The notes under the pieces: model-generated
Database searches by the model: none
Told to the model about the DNA's origin: nothing
What the model saw: only the letters and a program-made list of their open reading frames with translations
Position numbers and translations under genes: made by a program
DNA from: Pseudomonas sp. R5-89-07
GTDB taxonomy: Bacteria > Pseudomonadota > Gammaproteobacteria > Pseudomonadales > Pseudomonadaceae
Assembly: GCF_003851685.1 (NCBI RefSeq)
Contig: NZ_CP027727.1
Span: forward strand, 4,650,001-4,714,000
DNA length: 64,000 nucleotides
Reading direction: 5' to 3'
Part shown: positions 24,740-35,033 of the stretch, in pieces
Layout: each line of letters begins with the position of its first letter
Numbering within the stretch: the stretch's first letter is position 1

Positions 24740-26083
24740 GTGCGGTCATTATTCTGGCGCATCCTGGCGAGTTTCTGGTTGGCCATCGCCCTGGTTGCCG
24801 GGTTGTCGATCCTGCTTGGGCATATGCTGAACCAGGACGCCTGGATCCTCAGCCGACACCCCGGCCTCAATAACCTGGCGCAAGAGTGGACGCAGCTCTA
24901 CGAAGCCCAGGGCGAAGAGGCTGCCCAGGATTTGCTGCAGCAGCGTAAGCGCCAGTATCACATTGACGTGCAGGTGTTGAATGAAAGCGGCGAACCGGTG
25001 GTGCGCGGCACCTTCCCGCGCCGCGCTGCGGCCTTCGAAGCCAGGCAGAACGACAGCCAGGACGGCCACCTGCCCTGGCGGCGCCTGACCGCCGAATACA
25101 CCAGTGAAAAAACCGGCGATACCTACCTGCTGATCTACCGCATTCCCCATCCGGAACTCGACGCCTGGCACCGCAGCAGCCTGTTGTGGCCGTTCAGCGC
25201 CCTGGCCATTGCCTTGGTGGTGCTGACGCTGTTCAGCCTGCTGGTGACATTGTCCATCACCCGTCCGCTTAGCCGACTGCGAGGCGCGGTGCATGATCTG
25301 GGCCAAGCCACCTACCAGCAGAACAGCCTGGCGCAATTGGCCAACCGCCGCGATGAATTCGGCGTGTTGGCCACCGACTTCAATCGCATGGGCGCGCGCT
25401 TGCAAAGCCTGATCGCCAGCCAGCGCCAACTGTTGCGCGACGTTTCCCACGAACTGCGCTCGCCCCTGGCCCGCCTGCGTATCGCCCTGGCCCTGGCCGA
25501 GCGCGCCAGCCCCGAAGAACGGGAAAAACTGTGGCCGCGCCTGACTCGCGAATGCGACCGCCTGGAAGCCCTGATCAGTGAGATTCTGGTACTGGCCCGG
25601 GTGGACGCCGACAACGCCAGCGCCGAAGAGGTGGACCTCAACCCGCTGCTCAAGACACTGCAAAAGGACGCCCAACTCAGCGCCCCGGAGCAAGAGGTGC
25701 AACTGACGACTGAACCCGACCTGCGCCTCAAGGGCTGGCCGACCATGATCGAGCGCGCGGTGGATAACCTGCTGCGCAATGCCCAGCGCTTCAACCCAGC
25801 CGGCCAAGCCATCGAGCTGAACGCGCAGCGGCGCGGCGAGCGCATCCTGATCAGCGTGCGCGATCACGGCCCCGGCGTTGAAGCCGAGCACCTGAGCCAA
25901 CTGGGCGAACCGTTCTACCGCGCACCCGGCCAGACCGCGCAAGGCCACGGCCTGGGCCTGGCGATTGCACGTCGCGCCGCCGAACGCCATGGCGGTCAGC
26001 TGATCCTGGCCAATCATGCCGATGGCGGTTTTATCGCCAGTATCGAACTGCCTCTGGTGCCAGGGGTTGCCACACCGGCCTGA
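24740..26083 (+). CDS. cpxS: Sensor histidine kinase, CpxS/CpxA-like
   Basis: This 447-residue inner-membrane kinase starts at GTG 24740. It has TM1 at about 7-29, a periplasmic sensor of about 120 residues, TM2 at about 155-176, a HAMP domain, and the phospho-acceptor His237 in RDVSHELRSPLARLR. The ATPase domain has an N-box (RAVDNLLRNAQRF), a G1 box (VRDHGPGV) and a G2 box (GHGLGLAIARRAAERHGG). It should phosphorylate the CpxR-like regulator in response to envelope stress. The Spy/CpxP-like gene is directly upstream. The names cpxS and cpxA are both used for this position in the locus. Confidence 0.86.
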   Translation: MRSLFWRILASFWLAIALVAGLSILLGHMLNQDAWILSRHPGLNNLAQEWTQLYEAQGEEAAQDLLQQRKRQYHIDVQVLNESGEPVVRGTFPRRAAAFEARQNDSQDGHLPWRRLTAEYTSEKTGDTYLLIYRIPHPELDAWHRSSLLWPFSALAIALVVLTLFSLLVTLSITRPLSRLRGAVHDLGQATYQQNSLAQLANRRDEFGVLATDFNRMGARLQSLIASQRQLLRDVSHELRSPLARLRIALALAERASPEEREKLWPRLTRECDRLEALISEILVLARVDADNASAEEVDLNPLLKTLQKDAQLSAPEQEVQLTTEPDLRLKGWPTMIERAVDNLLRNAQRFNPAGQAIELNAQRRGERILISVRDHGPGVEAEHLSQLGEPFYRAPGQTAQGHGLGLAIARRAAERHGGQLILANHADGGFIASIELPLVPGVATPA

Positions 26084-26123
26084 TGATCTTCTATAGTGGC
26101 CCTTCTCTTACGGAGGGCCTTAG

Positions 26124-27473
26124 ATGACTGACCTGCTGACCCCCATCCAAGCCGCACTCGATCTTGCGCAAACACCCCTGACCTTGAGCGAGTCCGGCGC
26201 CCTGCCCTCGGTATTCGCCGTGACTGACCTGGCCGCCGCCAGCATCGGCGCAGCCGGCCAGGCCATCGCCGTGCTTATCCGGCAGCAAACTGCACGCTTG
26301 CCCAGCCCCAGTGTGGACCGCCGCCTCGCCTCGTTCTGGTTTTCCTCCACGATTCGCCCACTGGGCTGGCAGGTACCCGCGCTGTGGGACCCGATCGCCG
26401 GCGACTACGCCAGCGCCGACGGCTGGGTCCGCTTGCACACCAACGCCCCCCATCACCGTGCGGCGGCCGAACGGGTGCTGGGCAGGGCCACTGACCGCGC
26501 ACAAATGGCGCGTTACGTCGGCCAGTGGACCGCCGCCGAACTGGAACAGGCGGTGGTCGATGCGGGCGGTTGTGCGGCACAAATGCGCACCTTGCAGGCC
26601 TGGCAGAACCACCCCCAAGGCTTGGCGGTAAATGCTGAACCACTGGTGCAGCGTCACACCTTCGAAACCTTCGGCGACAAACCCTGGCTCGGCAGCGCCG
26701 CCCGCCCGCTGGCCGGTATAAAGGTGCTGGACCTGACCCGCGTCTTGGCCGGCCCCGTCGCCAGTCGTTTCCTCGCGGGCTTGGGCGCGGATGTAGTGCG
26801 CATCGACTCGCCTACCTGGAACGAACCCGGCGTCGTGCCGGAAATGACCCTGGGCAAGCGCTGCGCGCGCCTCGATTTGAAAAGCCGCGAAGGTCGGCAG
26901 GTATTCGAAACCTTGCTCATGGACGCCGATATGCTTGTGCACGGTTACCGTGCCGATGCGTTAGAGCAATTGGGCTACCCGGCCGAAAAACTGCAACGCA
27001 TCGCCCCGGGGCTTATCGATGTCAGCCTCAATGCCTATGGCTGGAGCGGCCCGTGGCGCAATCGGCGCGGCTTTGACAGCCTGGTGCAGATGAGCAGCGG
27101 GATTGCCGACGCCGGCATGGCCTGCCAGCAAGCGGACAAACCGGTGCCGCTGCCGGTGCAGGCGTTGGATCACGCCACCGGTTATCTGATGGCGGCCAGT
27201 GCGATCCGCGCCTTGGCCGAGCGCCTGGCATCCGGCCGGGGTGGGTCGGCGCGCTTGTCATTGGCGCGCACGGCGAAATTGTTGGTGGACGCAGGCCACG
27301 TGCCGCAGCAACCGCTGCTGCGGGCCGAAGATACCCGTGATCAAGGCCTGGTGGTGGAGCAGACGGCCTGGGGCCAGGCGCATCGCTTGTTGGCGCCGGT
27401 GAGCATCAATGGCACGCCTCTGCAGTGGGACTTGCCGGCCGGAGAGCTGGGGTCGCACCGGCCACAGTGGTGA
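26124..27473 (+). CDS. CoA-transferase family III (CaiB/BaiF) protein
   Basis: This 449-residue protein has a poorly conserved N-terminal half and, from about residue 195, a clear class III CoA-transferase domain: PLAGIKVLDLTRVLAGPVAS, GADVVRIDSP and LGKRCARLDLKSREG. It ends with the helical cap region (VQALDHATGYLMAASAIRAL). Such enzymes move CoA between carboxylic acids (formate, carnitine, bile acids and others). The substrate is unknown, and this longer two-part form may be fused or internally duplicated. It stands alone between the Cpx locus and alkA, with a good ribosome site (CGGAGGG) before the ATG. Confidence 0.85.
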   Translation: MTDLLTPIQAALDLAQTPLTLSESGALPSVFAVTDLAAASIGAAGQAIAVLIRQQTARLPSPSVDRRLASFWFSSTIRPLGWQVPALWDPIAGDYASADGWVRLHTNAPHHRAAAERVLGRATDRAQMARYVGQWTAAELEQAVVDAGGCAAQMRTLQAWQNHPQGLAVNAEPLVQRHTFETFGDKPWLGSAARPLAGIKVLDLTRVLAGPVASRFLAGLGADVVRIDSPTWNEPGVVPEMTLGKRCARLDLKSREGRQVFETLLMDADMLVHGYRADALEQLGYPAEKLQRIAPGLIDVSLNAYGWSGPWRNRRGFDSLVQMSSGIADAGMACQQADKPVPLPVQALDHATGYLMAASAIRALAERLASGRGGSARLSLARTAKLLVDAGHVPQQPLLRAEDTRDQGLVVEQTAWGQAHRLLAPVSINGTPLQWDLPAGELGSHRPQW

Positions 27474-27486
27474 CTTGAAGAATGCC

Positions 27487-27558
27487 ATCGGGGGCAAGCC
27501 CCCTCCCACATTTGAACGGTGAACGCTTTAAAAGTGTGGGAGGGGGCTTGCCCCCGAT
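27487..27558. repeat. Tail-to-tail REP pair, GTGGGAGGGGGCTTGCCCCC type
   Basis: Two REP copies in the opposite relative order to the other REPINs here: the complement copy (ATCGGGGGCAAGCCCCC) comes first and the forward copy second. About 31 nt separate them. It lies between the convergent CoA-transferase and alkA genes. Confidence 0.88.
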
Positions 27559-27577
27559 GAGGCCCGTACAGCCACCC

Positions 27578-28441
27578 TCAATCCCGACGCCCCAGCGACG
27601 CCCACAAATGCTGCGCCGCATACGCCCTGAGCGGCCGCCACGCCTCGGCTCGCGCCAACAATTGCCGCGCCGACACCGGCCCGCCTTCCAGCGCCGCCAG
27701 CGCATTGATCAACCCGATGTCCCCGGACGCAAACGCATCCGCCTCGCGCAATTGACGCATGGCGATGTAGTGCGCGGTCCAGTCGCCAATCCCCGGCAGC
27801 GCGACCAACCGCGCAACGCTCTCCTTCAAGCCGGCCTTGGGCGCAAACAGCTGCGGATCATCCAGCAGGGCCTGGGCCACTCCCGACAACGTGCGCCCTC
27901 GTGCCCTCGGCATGCCTAGGGTGGCAAGGTCCGCCGCCGCCAGTACTTCAGCCGTCGGGAACACGTGGGTAATAGCGGCATGGGGTGTTTGCAGCGGCTG
28001 GCCGTATTGCGCCACCAATTTGCCTGCCAGGCGAATCGCCGCCACCACCGTGATCTGCTGGCCCAGCACGGCGCGCATCGCCAGCTCCAGACCGTCCCAC
28101 GTTCCCGGCAGGCGCAGCCCAGGGCGAGCAGCCACCAGTTGCGCCATCAGCGGGTCACGGGCCAACGTTGCGTTGATCCGTTCAGGTTGGGCATCCAGGT
28201 CAAACATTCTGCGCAGCCGCCACTCGATTTCCGGCAGGACTGCAGGGTCGGGAAAGTCGACCTCCACGTCCAACCAATCACCCGCCCCCGGCGCAACGCT
28301 GATCCAACCCTGCTGCCCAGCCAGACGGATGCTGCGCCGGTATACCCCGGCCTCGACGCTCTCCAGCCCGCTGATCGCCCGCGCCGACAGAAACTCCAAC
28401 ATGGCCGCCCAATCGTAGGGCGGCTGATAGGCCAGCCTCAC
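27578..28441 (-). CDS. alkA: DNA-3-methyladenine glycosylase II, AlkA
   Basis: This 287-residue base-excision enzyme removes alkylated purines and pyrimidines. It has the AlkA N-terminal domain (about 1-110) and an HhH-GPD domain with VLGQQITVVAAIRLAGKL, the helix-hairpin-helix LPGIGDWTAHYIAMR (about 215-229) and catalytic Asp241 in DAFASGDIGL. There is no fused Ada domain. The start overlaps the stop of the arcD2-like gene by 4 nt (ATGA-type), so the two are probably translated from one messenger. That coupling of DNA repair with an arginine carrier looks accidental in function. Confidence 0.93.
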   Translation of the reverse strand: MRLAYQPPYDWAAMLEFLSARAISGLESVEAGVYRRSIRLAGQQGWISVAPGAGDWLDVEVDFPDPAVLPEIEWRLRRMFDLDAQPERINATLARDPLMAQLVAARPGLRLPGTWDGLELAMRAVLGQQITVVAAIRLAGKLVAQYGQPLQTPHAAITHVFPTAEVLAAADLATLGMPRARGRTLSGVAQALLDDPQLFAPKAGLKESVARLVALPGIGDWTAHYIAMRQLREADAFASGDIGLINALAALEGGPVSARQLLARAEAWRPLRAYAAQHLWASLGRRD

Positions 28442-29865
28442 AACGACAACATCCCGCTATACAGCCCGTATGCCGCCAGCCCAGCCCCTGCCACCACGCA
28501 CCCGAAAATGCCTTTTTCCACAGCAGTGAACAAGGGCTGGCCCTGCTCGCGCTTGGCCTGGGCAAACAGGATCACACCGGGCGCATACAACAGCGCCGAC
28601 AGCAGCAGGTATTTCAGGCCGCCCGCGTACAGCAGCCACACGGCGTAAGCCAATGCGATCAGGCCTATGAACAAGTCCTTCATGCGCCGGCGCCCGGCGC
28701 CTTCATAGGTTTCCCCGCGCCCGCTCAACAGCACCGCATAGGCTGCCGACCACAGGTAGGGCACCAGAATCATCGAGGACGCCAGGTAGATCAGGGTGGT
28801 GTAGGTGCTGGCGGAAAACAGCGTGATCACCAGGAAGGCCTGGATCATCAGGTTGGTCAGCCACAGGGCATTAACCGGCACCTGGTTGGCGTTTTCCTTT
28901 TTCAGGAACGCCGGCATGGTCTTGTCCTGGGCGGTCGCGTACAGGATTTCCGCGCACAGCAATGCCCACGACAACAGCGCCCCCAGCAGCGAAACCGCCA
29001 GGCCGATGCTGATCAATATCGCCCCCCACGGCCCGACGATATGCTCCAGCACGCCCGCCAACGATGGGTTTTGCAACTGCGCCAGTTCCGGCTGGCTCAT
29101 GATCCCCAGGGACAGCACGTTCACCAGCACCAGCAGCGCCAGCACGCCGAGAAAACCGATCACGGTAGCCCGGCCCACATCCGCGCGCTTCTCGGCCCGC
29201 GCCGAGTAAACGCTGGCGCCTTCGATACCGATAAATACAAACACAGTGACCAGCATCATGTGGCGCACCTGCTCCGTCACACTGCCCATTTGCGGGTTGC
29301 CCAGGCCCCAGATATCACGGCTGAAGATGTCCGCCTTGAACGCCACGGCGGCAATCACGATAAACATCAGCAGCGGTACGATCTTCGCCACGGTGGTGAC
29401 CTGGTTGATGAAGGCCGCCTCCTTGATCCCACGCATCACCAGAAAATGCACAGCCCACAGCAACAGCGACGCACAGCCGATGGCCAGCGGCGTATTGCCC
29501 TGGCCGAACACTGGGAAAAAGTAGCCGAGGGTGCTGAACAGCAGCACAAAGTAACCGACGTTGCCCATCCACGCACTGATCCAGTAACCCCAGGCGGACG
29601 AAAAACCCATGTAGTCGCCGAACCCGGCCTTCGCGTAGGCATACACACCGGAATCCAATTCAGGCTTACGGTTGGCCAGGGTCTGGAACACAAAGGCCAG
29701 GGTCAGCATCCCCACCGCCGTGATACCCCAGCCGATCAGCACAGCGCCGGCTCCCGCGCGTGCCGCCATGTTCTGTGGCAAAGAAAAGATTCCGCCGCCG
29801 ATCATCGAACCCACCACCAAGGCGATCAGGGCACTAAGCCGAAGTTTCTGTGCTGGGTGGGACAT
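28438..29865 (-). CDS. arcD: Arginine/ornithine antiporter, second ArcD paralogue
   Basis: This 475-residue APC-type antiporter with about twelve to thirteen helices is very similar along its whole length to the ArcD at 30268: [40 protein letters not shown] and [16 protein letters not shown]. ArcD exchanges arginine for ornithine, feeding the arginine deiminase pathway. The ATG at 29865 (MSHPAQKLRLS) has a GAGGAA ribosome site and gives the same length as its paralogue; the TTG just before it is less likely. It is divergent from arcDABC, so both copies share a 402-bp control region. An ANR-box-like site lies at 29926. Confidence 0.92.
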   Translation of the reverse strand: MSHPAQKLRLSALIALVVGSMIGGGIFSLPQNMAARAGAGAVLIGWGITAVGMLTLAFVFQTLANRKPELDSGVYAYAKAGFGDYMGFSSAWGYWISAWMGNVGYFVLLFSTLGYFFPVFGQGNTPLAIGCASLLLWAVHFLVMRGIKEAAFINQVTTVAKIVPLLMFIVIAAVAFKADIFSRDIWGLGNPQMGSVTEQVRHMMLVTVFVFIGIEGASVYSARAEKRADVGRATVIGFLGVLALLVLVNVLSLGIMSQPELAQLQNPSLAGVLEHIVGPWGAILISIGLAVSLLGALLSWALLCAEILYATAQDKTMPAFLKKENANQVPVNALWLTNLMIQAFLVITLFSASTYTTLIYLASSMILVPYLWSAAYAVLLSGRGETYEGAGRRRMKDLFIGLIALAYAVWLLYAGGLKYLLLSALLYAPGVILFAQAKREQGQPLFTAVEKGIFGCVVAGAGLAAYGLYSGMLSL

Positions 29866-29925
29866 CAAAATTCCTCAGAGTAAATTTTTTAGCTGACACC
29901 TGTGCACTCAACTAATTCATTTTAA

Positions 29926-29939
29926 TCAATGTAGTGCTT
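29926..29939 (-). promoter_or_regulatory. ANR/FNR-box-like site upstream of the second arcD
   Basis: TTCAT-TTTA-ATCAA differs from the ANR consensus TTGAT-N4-ATCAA at one base. Its centre is about 67 nt before the arcD start at 29865, compatible with a position near -41.5 and a short leader. It would give oxygen-limited induction. Confidence 0.5.
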
Positions 29940-30193
29940 CATAACATAAGGGCATGTAAACACAGGAAGTTTAGGCTTATTTAGAATTTAAATAAGTGCC
30001 ACATGGAGCCATCGTCAAATCTCTATTTAAAAGTTTGCACATTTGCGAATACGAACTAGCTTCATACATCCATGCCCAACCAAATCATTAATCAGAAAGG
30101 CGCAGGCGCTCTGCAAAGCGCCTCCTCGAGATTTTCATCGCCTGCGAAATATCCACCCTAAGTCGTTAATTCACAATGGAATGTGCCAATGAA

Positions 30194-30225
30194 GTGATCT
30201 GAGTCAGCTGTTTGATTAGCGCACA
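30194..30225 (+). promoter_or_regulatory. Possible ANR sites upstream of arcDABC
   Basis: GTGAT-CTGA-GTCAG (30194-30207) keeps TGAT and TCA of the ANR palindrome, and TTGAT (30212-30216) gives a second good half-site. The distance to the arcD start at 30268 is right for activation. The known arc promoter of P. aeruginosa also has an imperfect ANR box. The rest of 29866-30267 is AT-rich non-coding DNA in which I see no gene. Confidence 0.4.
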
Positions 30226-30267
30226 GAATTATTCTGTGGTCTCTCTCTCCTGCATTGGAGTCATGCG

Positions 30268-31695
30268 ATGTCTGATTCTCCCGGAAAACTTAGGCTTGGC
30301 GCGCTGGTTGCGCTGGTCGTGGGTTCGATGATTGGCGGCGGGATCTTCTCACTGCCGCAAAACATGGCCGCCAGTGCCGACGTGGGCGCGGTGTTGATTG
30401 GCTGGCTGATTACCGCCATCGGCATGTTGACCCTGGCCTTCGTGTTCCAGACCCTGGCCAACCGCAAGCCGGACCTGGACGGCGGTGTCTACGCCTACGC
30501 CAAGGCCGGTTTCGGCGACTACATGGGTTTCTCCTCCGCCTGGGGTTACTGGATCAGCGCCTGGCTGGGCAACGTCGGTTACTTCGTGCTGCTGTTCAGC
30601 ACCCTCGGTTACTTTTTCCCGATCTTTGGCGAAGGCAATACCCCCGCGGCGGTGATTGGCGCCTCGGTGTTGCTGTGGGCGGTGCACTTTCTGGTACTGC
30701 GCGGGATCAAGGAAGCCGCGTTCATCAACCTGGTGACCACCGTCGCCAAGGTGGTGCCGCTGGTGCTGTTCGTGTTGATTGCGCTGTTCGCGTTCAAGCT
30801 GGACATCTTCACCGCTGACATCTGGGGCGTGAAAAACCCCGAACTGGGCAGCGTGATGAACCAGGTGCGCAACATGATGCTGGTCACCGTGTGGGTGTTC
30901 ATCGGCATCGAAGGCGCGAGCATCTTCTCGTCCCGTGCCGAAAAACGCTCCGACGTGGGCAAGGCCACGGTGATCGGCTTTATCACCGTGCTGCTGTTCC
31001 TGATGCTGGTGAACGTGCTGTCCCTGGGGATCATGACCCAGCCGGAACTGGCCAAGCTGCAGAACCCGTCGATGGCCGCCGTGCTGGAGCATGTGGTGGG
31101 CCACTGGGGCGCGGTGCTGATCAGCGTCGGCTTGATCATCTCGCTGCTGGGTGCGTTGCTGTCGTGGGTGCTGCTGTGTGCGGAGATCATGTTCGCCGCC
31201 GCCAAGGACCACACCATGCCCGAGTTCCTGCGCAAGGAGAACGCCAACCACGTACCGGTCAACGCCCTCTGGCTGACCAACGCGATGGTGCAACTGTTCC
31301 TGGTGATCACGCTGTTTTCCGCCAGCACCTACCTGTCGCTCATCTACCTCGCCACCTCGATGATCCTGGTGCCTTACCTGTGGTCGGCGGCTTATGCGCT
31401 GCTGCTGGCGGTGCGCGGCGAGACGTACGAAAACGCCCTCAAGGAGCGCCGCAAAGACCTGTTCATCGGCGCCATTGCGCTGATCTACGCGATCTGGCTG
31501 CTCTACGCCGGGGGCACCAAATACCTGCTGCTCTCCGCCCTGCTCTACGCCCCCGGCGCGATCCTGTTCGCCAAGGCCAAGCGTGAACTGGGCAAACCGA
31601 TATTCACCAACGTCGAGAAGCTGATTTTCGCCGCAGTGATCATTGGCGCCCTGGTGGCTGCCTATGGCCTGTATGACGGCTTCCTGACTCTGTAA
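30268..31695 (+). CDS. arcD: Arginine/ornithine antiporter ArcD
   Basis: This 475-residue inner-membrane arginine/ornithine exchanger is the first gene of the arcDABC operon. It has the same conserved segments as its divergent paralogue ([59 protein letters not shown]). The ATG at 30268 follows TTGGAG; another ATG 5 nt earlier is out of frame. arcA follows at 25 nt. The operon lets the cell make ATP from arginine under oxygen limitation, with ArcD bringing in arginine and removing ornithine. Confidence 0.96.
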   Translation: MSDSPGKLRLGALVALVVGSMIGGGIFSLPQNMAASADVGAVLIGWLITAIGMLTLAFVFQTLANRKPDLDGGVYAYAKAGFGDYMGFSSAWGYWISAWLGNVGYFVLLFSTLGYFFPIFGEGNTPAAVIGASVLLWAVHFLVLRGIKEAAFINLVTTVAKVVPLVLFVLIALFAFKLDIFTADIWGVKNPELGSVMNQVRNMMLVTVWVFIGIEGASIFSSRAEKRSDVGKATVIGFITVLLFLMLVNVLSLGIMTQPELAKLQNPSMAAVLEHVVGHWGAVLISVGLIISLLGALLSWVLLCAEIMFAAAKDHTMPEFLRKENANHVPVNALWLTNAMVQLFLVITLFSASTYLSLIYLATSMILVPYLWSAAYALLLAVRGETYENALKERRKDLFIGAIALIYAIWLLYAGGTKYLLLSALLYAPGAILFAKAKRELGKPIFTNVEKLIFAAVIIGALVAAYGLYDGFLTL

Positions 31696-31720
31696 CTCTA
31701 TGTTCACTGGAGGATCTGAA

Positions 31721-32977
31721 ATGACCACGGAAAAAGTGAAGTACGGCGTTCATTCCGAAGCCGGCAAACTGCGCAAAGTCATGGTGTGCTCCCCAGGCCT
31801 GGCCCACCAGCGGCTGACTCCCAACAACTGCGACGAGCTACTGTTCGATGACGTGCTCTGGGTCGCGCAGGCCAAGCGCGACCATTTCGACTTCGTCACC
31901 AAAATGCGCGAGCGGGACATTGATGTGCTGGAAATGCACAACCTGCTGACCGACATCGTCGCCATCCCCGAAGCGCTGGACTGGATTCTGCAACGCAAGA
32001 TCACTGCCAACACCGTCGGTCTGGGCCTGGTCGATGAAGTCGGTTCGTGGCTGCGCAGCCTGGAGCCGCGCAAGATCACCGAATTCCTGATCGGTGGCGT
32101 ATCGGCCGAAGACTTGCCGAGCAGCTTCGGCGGCAAGACCATCGAAATGTTCCGCGACTTTCTCGGCCATGCCAGTTTCATTCTGCCGCCGCTGCCCAAC
32201 ACCCAGTTCACCCGCGACACCACCTGCTGGATCTACGGCGGCGTGACGCTCAACCCGATGTACTGGCCGGCGCGCCGCCAGGAAACCCTGCTGACCAGCG
32301 CCATCTATAAATTCCACCCCGAGTTCACCAACGCGGATTTCCAGATCTGGTACGGCGACCCCGACCAGGACCATGGCGCCGCCACGCTGGAAGGCGGCGA
32401 TGTAATGCCGATTGGCAACGGCGTGGTGTTGATCGGCATGGGCGAGCGTTCGTCGCACCAGGCCATCGGCCAACTGGCGCGCAACCTGTTCAAGAACAAA
32501 GCCGTGGAACGCGTGATCGTTGCCGGCCTGCCCAAATCCCGCGCGGCAATGCACCTGGACACGGTGTTCAGCTTCTGCGACCGCGACCTGGTCACCGTCT
32601 TCCCCGAAGTGGTCAACCAGATCGTGCCTTTCACCCTGCGTCCTGATGAAAGCAAGCCCCACGGCATCGACATCCAGCGGGAGAAAACCAACTTCCTCGA
32701 AACCGTCGCCGCGGCGCTCAACCTCAAGGCCCTGCGCGTGGTCGAGACCGGCGGCAACAGCTTCGCCGCCGAACGCGAGCAATGGGACGACGGCAACAAC
32801 GTGGTGGCCGTGGAGCCAGGCGTGGTGATCGGCTACGACCGCAACACCTACACCAACACCCTGCTGCGCAAGGCTGGCGTGGAAGTCATCACCATCAGCG
32901 CCGGTGAACTCGGCCGAGGCCGTGGCGGCGGCCACTGCATGACCTGCCCGATCATCCGCGACCCAATCGACTATTAA
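31721..32977 (+). CDS. arcA: Arginine deiminase
   Basis: This 418-residue enzyme, the standard size, hydrolyses arginine to citrulline and ammonia. The catalytic Cys406 is in the C-terminal motif [14 protein letters not shown], and other conserved blocks are present ([30 protein letters not shown]). The ATG at 31721 has an AGGA ribosome site; an upstream in-frame ATG at 31700 would extend it by seven poor residues. It is the second gene of arcDABC, and arcB starts 11 nt downstream. Confidence 0.97.
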   Translation: MTTEKVKYGVHSEAGKLRKVMVCSPGLAHQRLTPNNCDELLFDDVLWVAQAKRDHFDFVTKMRERDIDVLEMHNLLTDIVAIPEALDWILQRKITANTVGLGLVDEVGSWLRSLEPRKITEFLIGGVSAEDLPSSFGGKTIEMFRDFLGHASFILPPLPNTQFTRDTTCWIYGGVTLNPMYWPARRQETLLTSAIYKFHPEFTNADFQIWYGDPDQDHGAATLEGGDVMPIGNGVVLIGMGERSSHQAIGQLARNLFKNKAVERVIVAGLPKSRAAMHLDTVFSFCDRDLVTVFPEVVNQIVPFTLRPDESKPHGIDIQREKTNFLETVAAALNLKALRVVETGGNSFAAEREQWDDGNNVVAVEPGVVIGYDRNTYTNTLLRKAGVEVITISAGELGRGRGGGHCMTCPIIRDPIDY

Positions 32978-32988
32978 GGAGAATTCCC

Positions 32989-33999
32989 ATGGCTTTCAAT
33001 ATGCACAACCGCAGCCTGCTGTCGCTGATGCACCACACCACCCGCGAGCTGCACTACCTGCTGGACCTGTCCCGCGACCTCAAGCGCGCCAAATACACCG
33101 GCACCGAGCGTGCGCACCTCAAAGGCAAGAACATCGCGCTGATCTTCGAAAAGACCTCGACCCGCACCCGCTGCGCGTTCGAAGTGGCAGCCCACGACCA
33201 GGGCGCGCACGTCACCTACATCGACCCGGTGTCGTCGCAGATCGGCCACAAGGAAAGCATGAAAGACACCGCCCGCGTGCTTGGCCGCATGTTCGACGCC
33301 ATCGAGTACCGTGGCTTTGAGCAGGAGATCGTCGAAGAGCTGGCCAAGTTCGCCGGCGTGCCGGTGTTCAACGGCCTCACCGCCGAATTCCACCCGACGC
33401 AAATGATCGCCGACACCCTGACCATGCGCGAGCACAGCGACAAGCCGCTGCATGACATCAGCTACGCCTACCTGGGCGACGCACGCTACAACATGGGCAA
33501 CTCGCTGCTGATGATCGGCGCCAAGCTCGGCATGGACGTGCGTATCGGCGCACCGAAAGCCCTGTGGCCCCACGAGGATTTCATCAAGCAGTGCCAGGCA
33601 TTCGCGCAAGAAAGCGGCGCGCGCATCACCATCACCGAAGACCCTGCCGAGGCGGTCAAGGGTGTGGACTTCATCCACACCGATATCTGGGTGTCCATGG
33701 GCGAACCGGTGGAAGCCTGGGATGAGCGCATCGAGCAACTGCTGCCCTACCAGGTCAACACCAAGATGATGAAAGCCTCGGGCAACCCACGCGTGAAGTT
33801 CATGCACTGCCTGCCCGCGTTCCACAACAGCGAAACCAAGGTCGGCAAAGACATCGCCGCGCGGTACCCGCACCTGGCCAATGGCGTGGAAGTCACCGAA
33901 GAAGTCTTCGAATCGCCATCCAACATCGCCTTTGAGCAGGCGGAAAACCGCATGCATACCATCAAGGCGATTCTGGTGTCGGCGCTGGCGGATATCTAA
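32989..33999 (+). CDS. arcB: Ornithine carbamoyltransferase, catabolic
   Basis: This 336-residue enzyme cleaves citrulline with phosphate to ornithine and carbamoyl phosphate. The carbamoyl-phosphate-binding motif STRTR is at residues 57-61, with [10 protein letters not shown] and FMHCLPAFH (the ornithine-site HCLP) further on. The length and the N-terminus [20 protein letters not shown] match catabolic ArcB of pseudomonads. It follows arcA at 11 nt with an AAGGAG ribosome site. A compact REP hairpin separates it from arcC. Confidence 0.97.
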   Translation: MAFNMHNRSLLSLMHHTTRELHYLLDLSRDLKRAKYTGTERAHLKGKNIALIFEKTSTRTRCAFEVAAHDQGAHVTYIDPVSSQIGHKESMKDTARVLGRMFDAIEYRGFEQEIVEELAKFAGVPVFNGLTAEFHPTQMIADTLTMREHSDKPLHDISYAYLGDARYNMGNSLLMIGAKLGMDVRIGAPKALWPHEDFIKQCQAFAQESGARITITEDPAEAVKGVDFIHTDIWVSMGEPVEAWDERIEQLLPYQVNTKMMKASGNPRVKFMHCLPAFHNSETKVGKDIAARYPHLANGVEVTEEVFESPSNIAFEQAENRMHTIKAILVSALADI

Positions 34000-34016
34000 A
34001 GGCTACAGGGTCAAAA

Positions 34017-34043
34017 TGTGGGAGGGGCTTGCCCCCTCCCACA
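34017..34043. repeat. Single collapsed REP hairpin between arcB and arcC
   Basis: TGTGGGAGGGG-CTTG-CCCCCTCCCACA: the two REP arms meet without a spacer, giving one near-perfect 12-bp hairpin. Placed inside the operon, it could stabilise the arcDAB part of the mRNA or reduce arcC expression. Confidence 0.85.
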
Positions 34044-34085
34044 TTTGCCCGTGTTCACAACGATGGATTTCAGAAGGACACACCT

Positions 34086-35015
34086 ATGCGTATCGTCGTA
34101 GCCCTGGGCGGCAACGCCCTCCTGCGCCGTGGTGAACCCATGACGGCCGACAACCAGCGCGCCAACATCCGCATCGCCACCGAACAGATCGCCAAGGTCC
34201 ATGCCGGCAACGAGCTGGTGATCGCCCACGGTAACGGCCCGCAGGTCGGCCTGCTGTCGTTGCAGGCCGCCGCCTACACCAGCGTGTCGCCTTACCCGCT
34301 GGACGTACTCGGTGCCGAAACCGAAGGCATGATCGGCTACATCATCGAACAGGAACTGGGCAACCTGCTGGACTTCGAAGTGCCCTTCGCCACCCTGCTC
34401 ACCCAGGTCGAAGTGGACGCCAAGGACCCGGCGTTCCAGAACCCCACCAAACCTATCGGCCCGGTGTACACCCAGGCCGAAGCAGAAAAACTCGCTGCGG
34501 AAAAAGGCTGGGCCATCGCCCCCGATGGCGACAAATATCGCCGCGTCGTCGCCAGCCCACGGCCCAAACGCATTTTTGAAATACGCCCGATCAAATGGCT
34601 GCTGGAGAAAAAGGCCATCGTGATCTGCGCCGGCGGCGGCGGCATTCCGACGATGTATGGCGAAGACGGCAAGCTGCGCGGGATTGAAGCGGTGATCGAC
34701 AAGGACCTCTGCTCATCGCTGCTGGCCGCCCAACTGGACGCCGACCTGCTGGTGATCGCCACCGACGTCAATGCGGCATTCATCGATTTCGGCAAGCCCA
34801 CTCAGAAGGCCATCGGCCAGGCCCACCCCGACGAAATGGAACGACTCGGCTTCGCCGCCGGCTCCATGGGCCCCAAGGTGCAGGCCGCCTGCGAGTTCGC
34901 CCGCCAGACTGGCAAAACCGCGGTGATCGGTTCACTCTCAGACATCGAAGCCATCGTCCAGGGCAGCGCCGGCACGCGCATCAGCACTGCAACACCTGGC
35001 ATCACCTATTTGTGA
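34086..35015 (+). CDS. arcC: Carbamate kinase
   Basis: This 309-residue enzyme transfers the phosphate of carbamoyl phosphate to ADP, yielding ATP, CO2 and ammonia, the energy-conserving step of the arginine deiminase pathway. Amino-acid-kinase-fold motifs are clear: [16 protein letters not shown] at the start, [21 protein letters not shown] and [12 protein letters not shown]. The ATG at 34086 lies after AGAAGGA. It is separated from arcB by 86 nt containing a REP hairpin, so its level may be lower than that of arcAB. A DUF5064 gene follows at 18 nt. Confidence 0.97.
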   Translation: MRIVVALGGNALLRRGEPMTADNQRANIRIATEQIAKVHAGNELVIAHGNGPQVGLLSLQAAAYTSVSPYPLDVLGAETEGMIGYIIEQELGNLLDFEVPFATLLTQVEVDAKDPAFQNPTKPIGPVYTQAEAEKLAAEKGWAIAPDGDKYRRVVASPRPKRIFEIRPIKWLLEKKAIVICAGGGGIPTMYGEDGKLRGIEAVIDKDLCSSLLAAQLDADLLVIATDVNAAFIDFGKPTQKAIGQAHPDEMERLGFAAGSMGPKVQAACEFARQTGKTAVIGSLSDIEAIVQGSAGTRISTATPGITYL

Positions 35016-35033
35016 AGTAGAGGAGAAACGCCT

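Noticed and set aside
30349..31728. 459-codon minus-strand frame opposite arcD
   Set aside because: Antisense shadow of a well-conserved antiporter gene, with His/Gln-rich low complexity and no motif.
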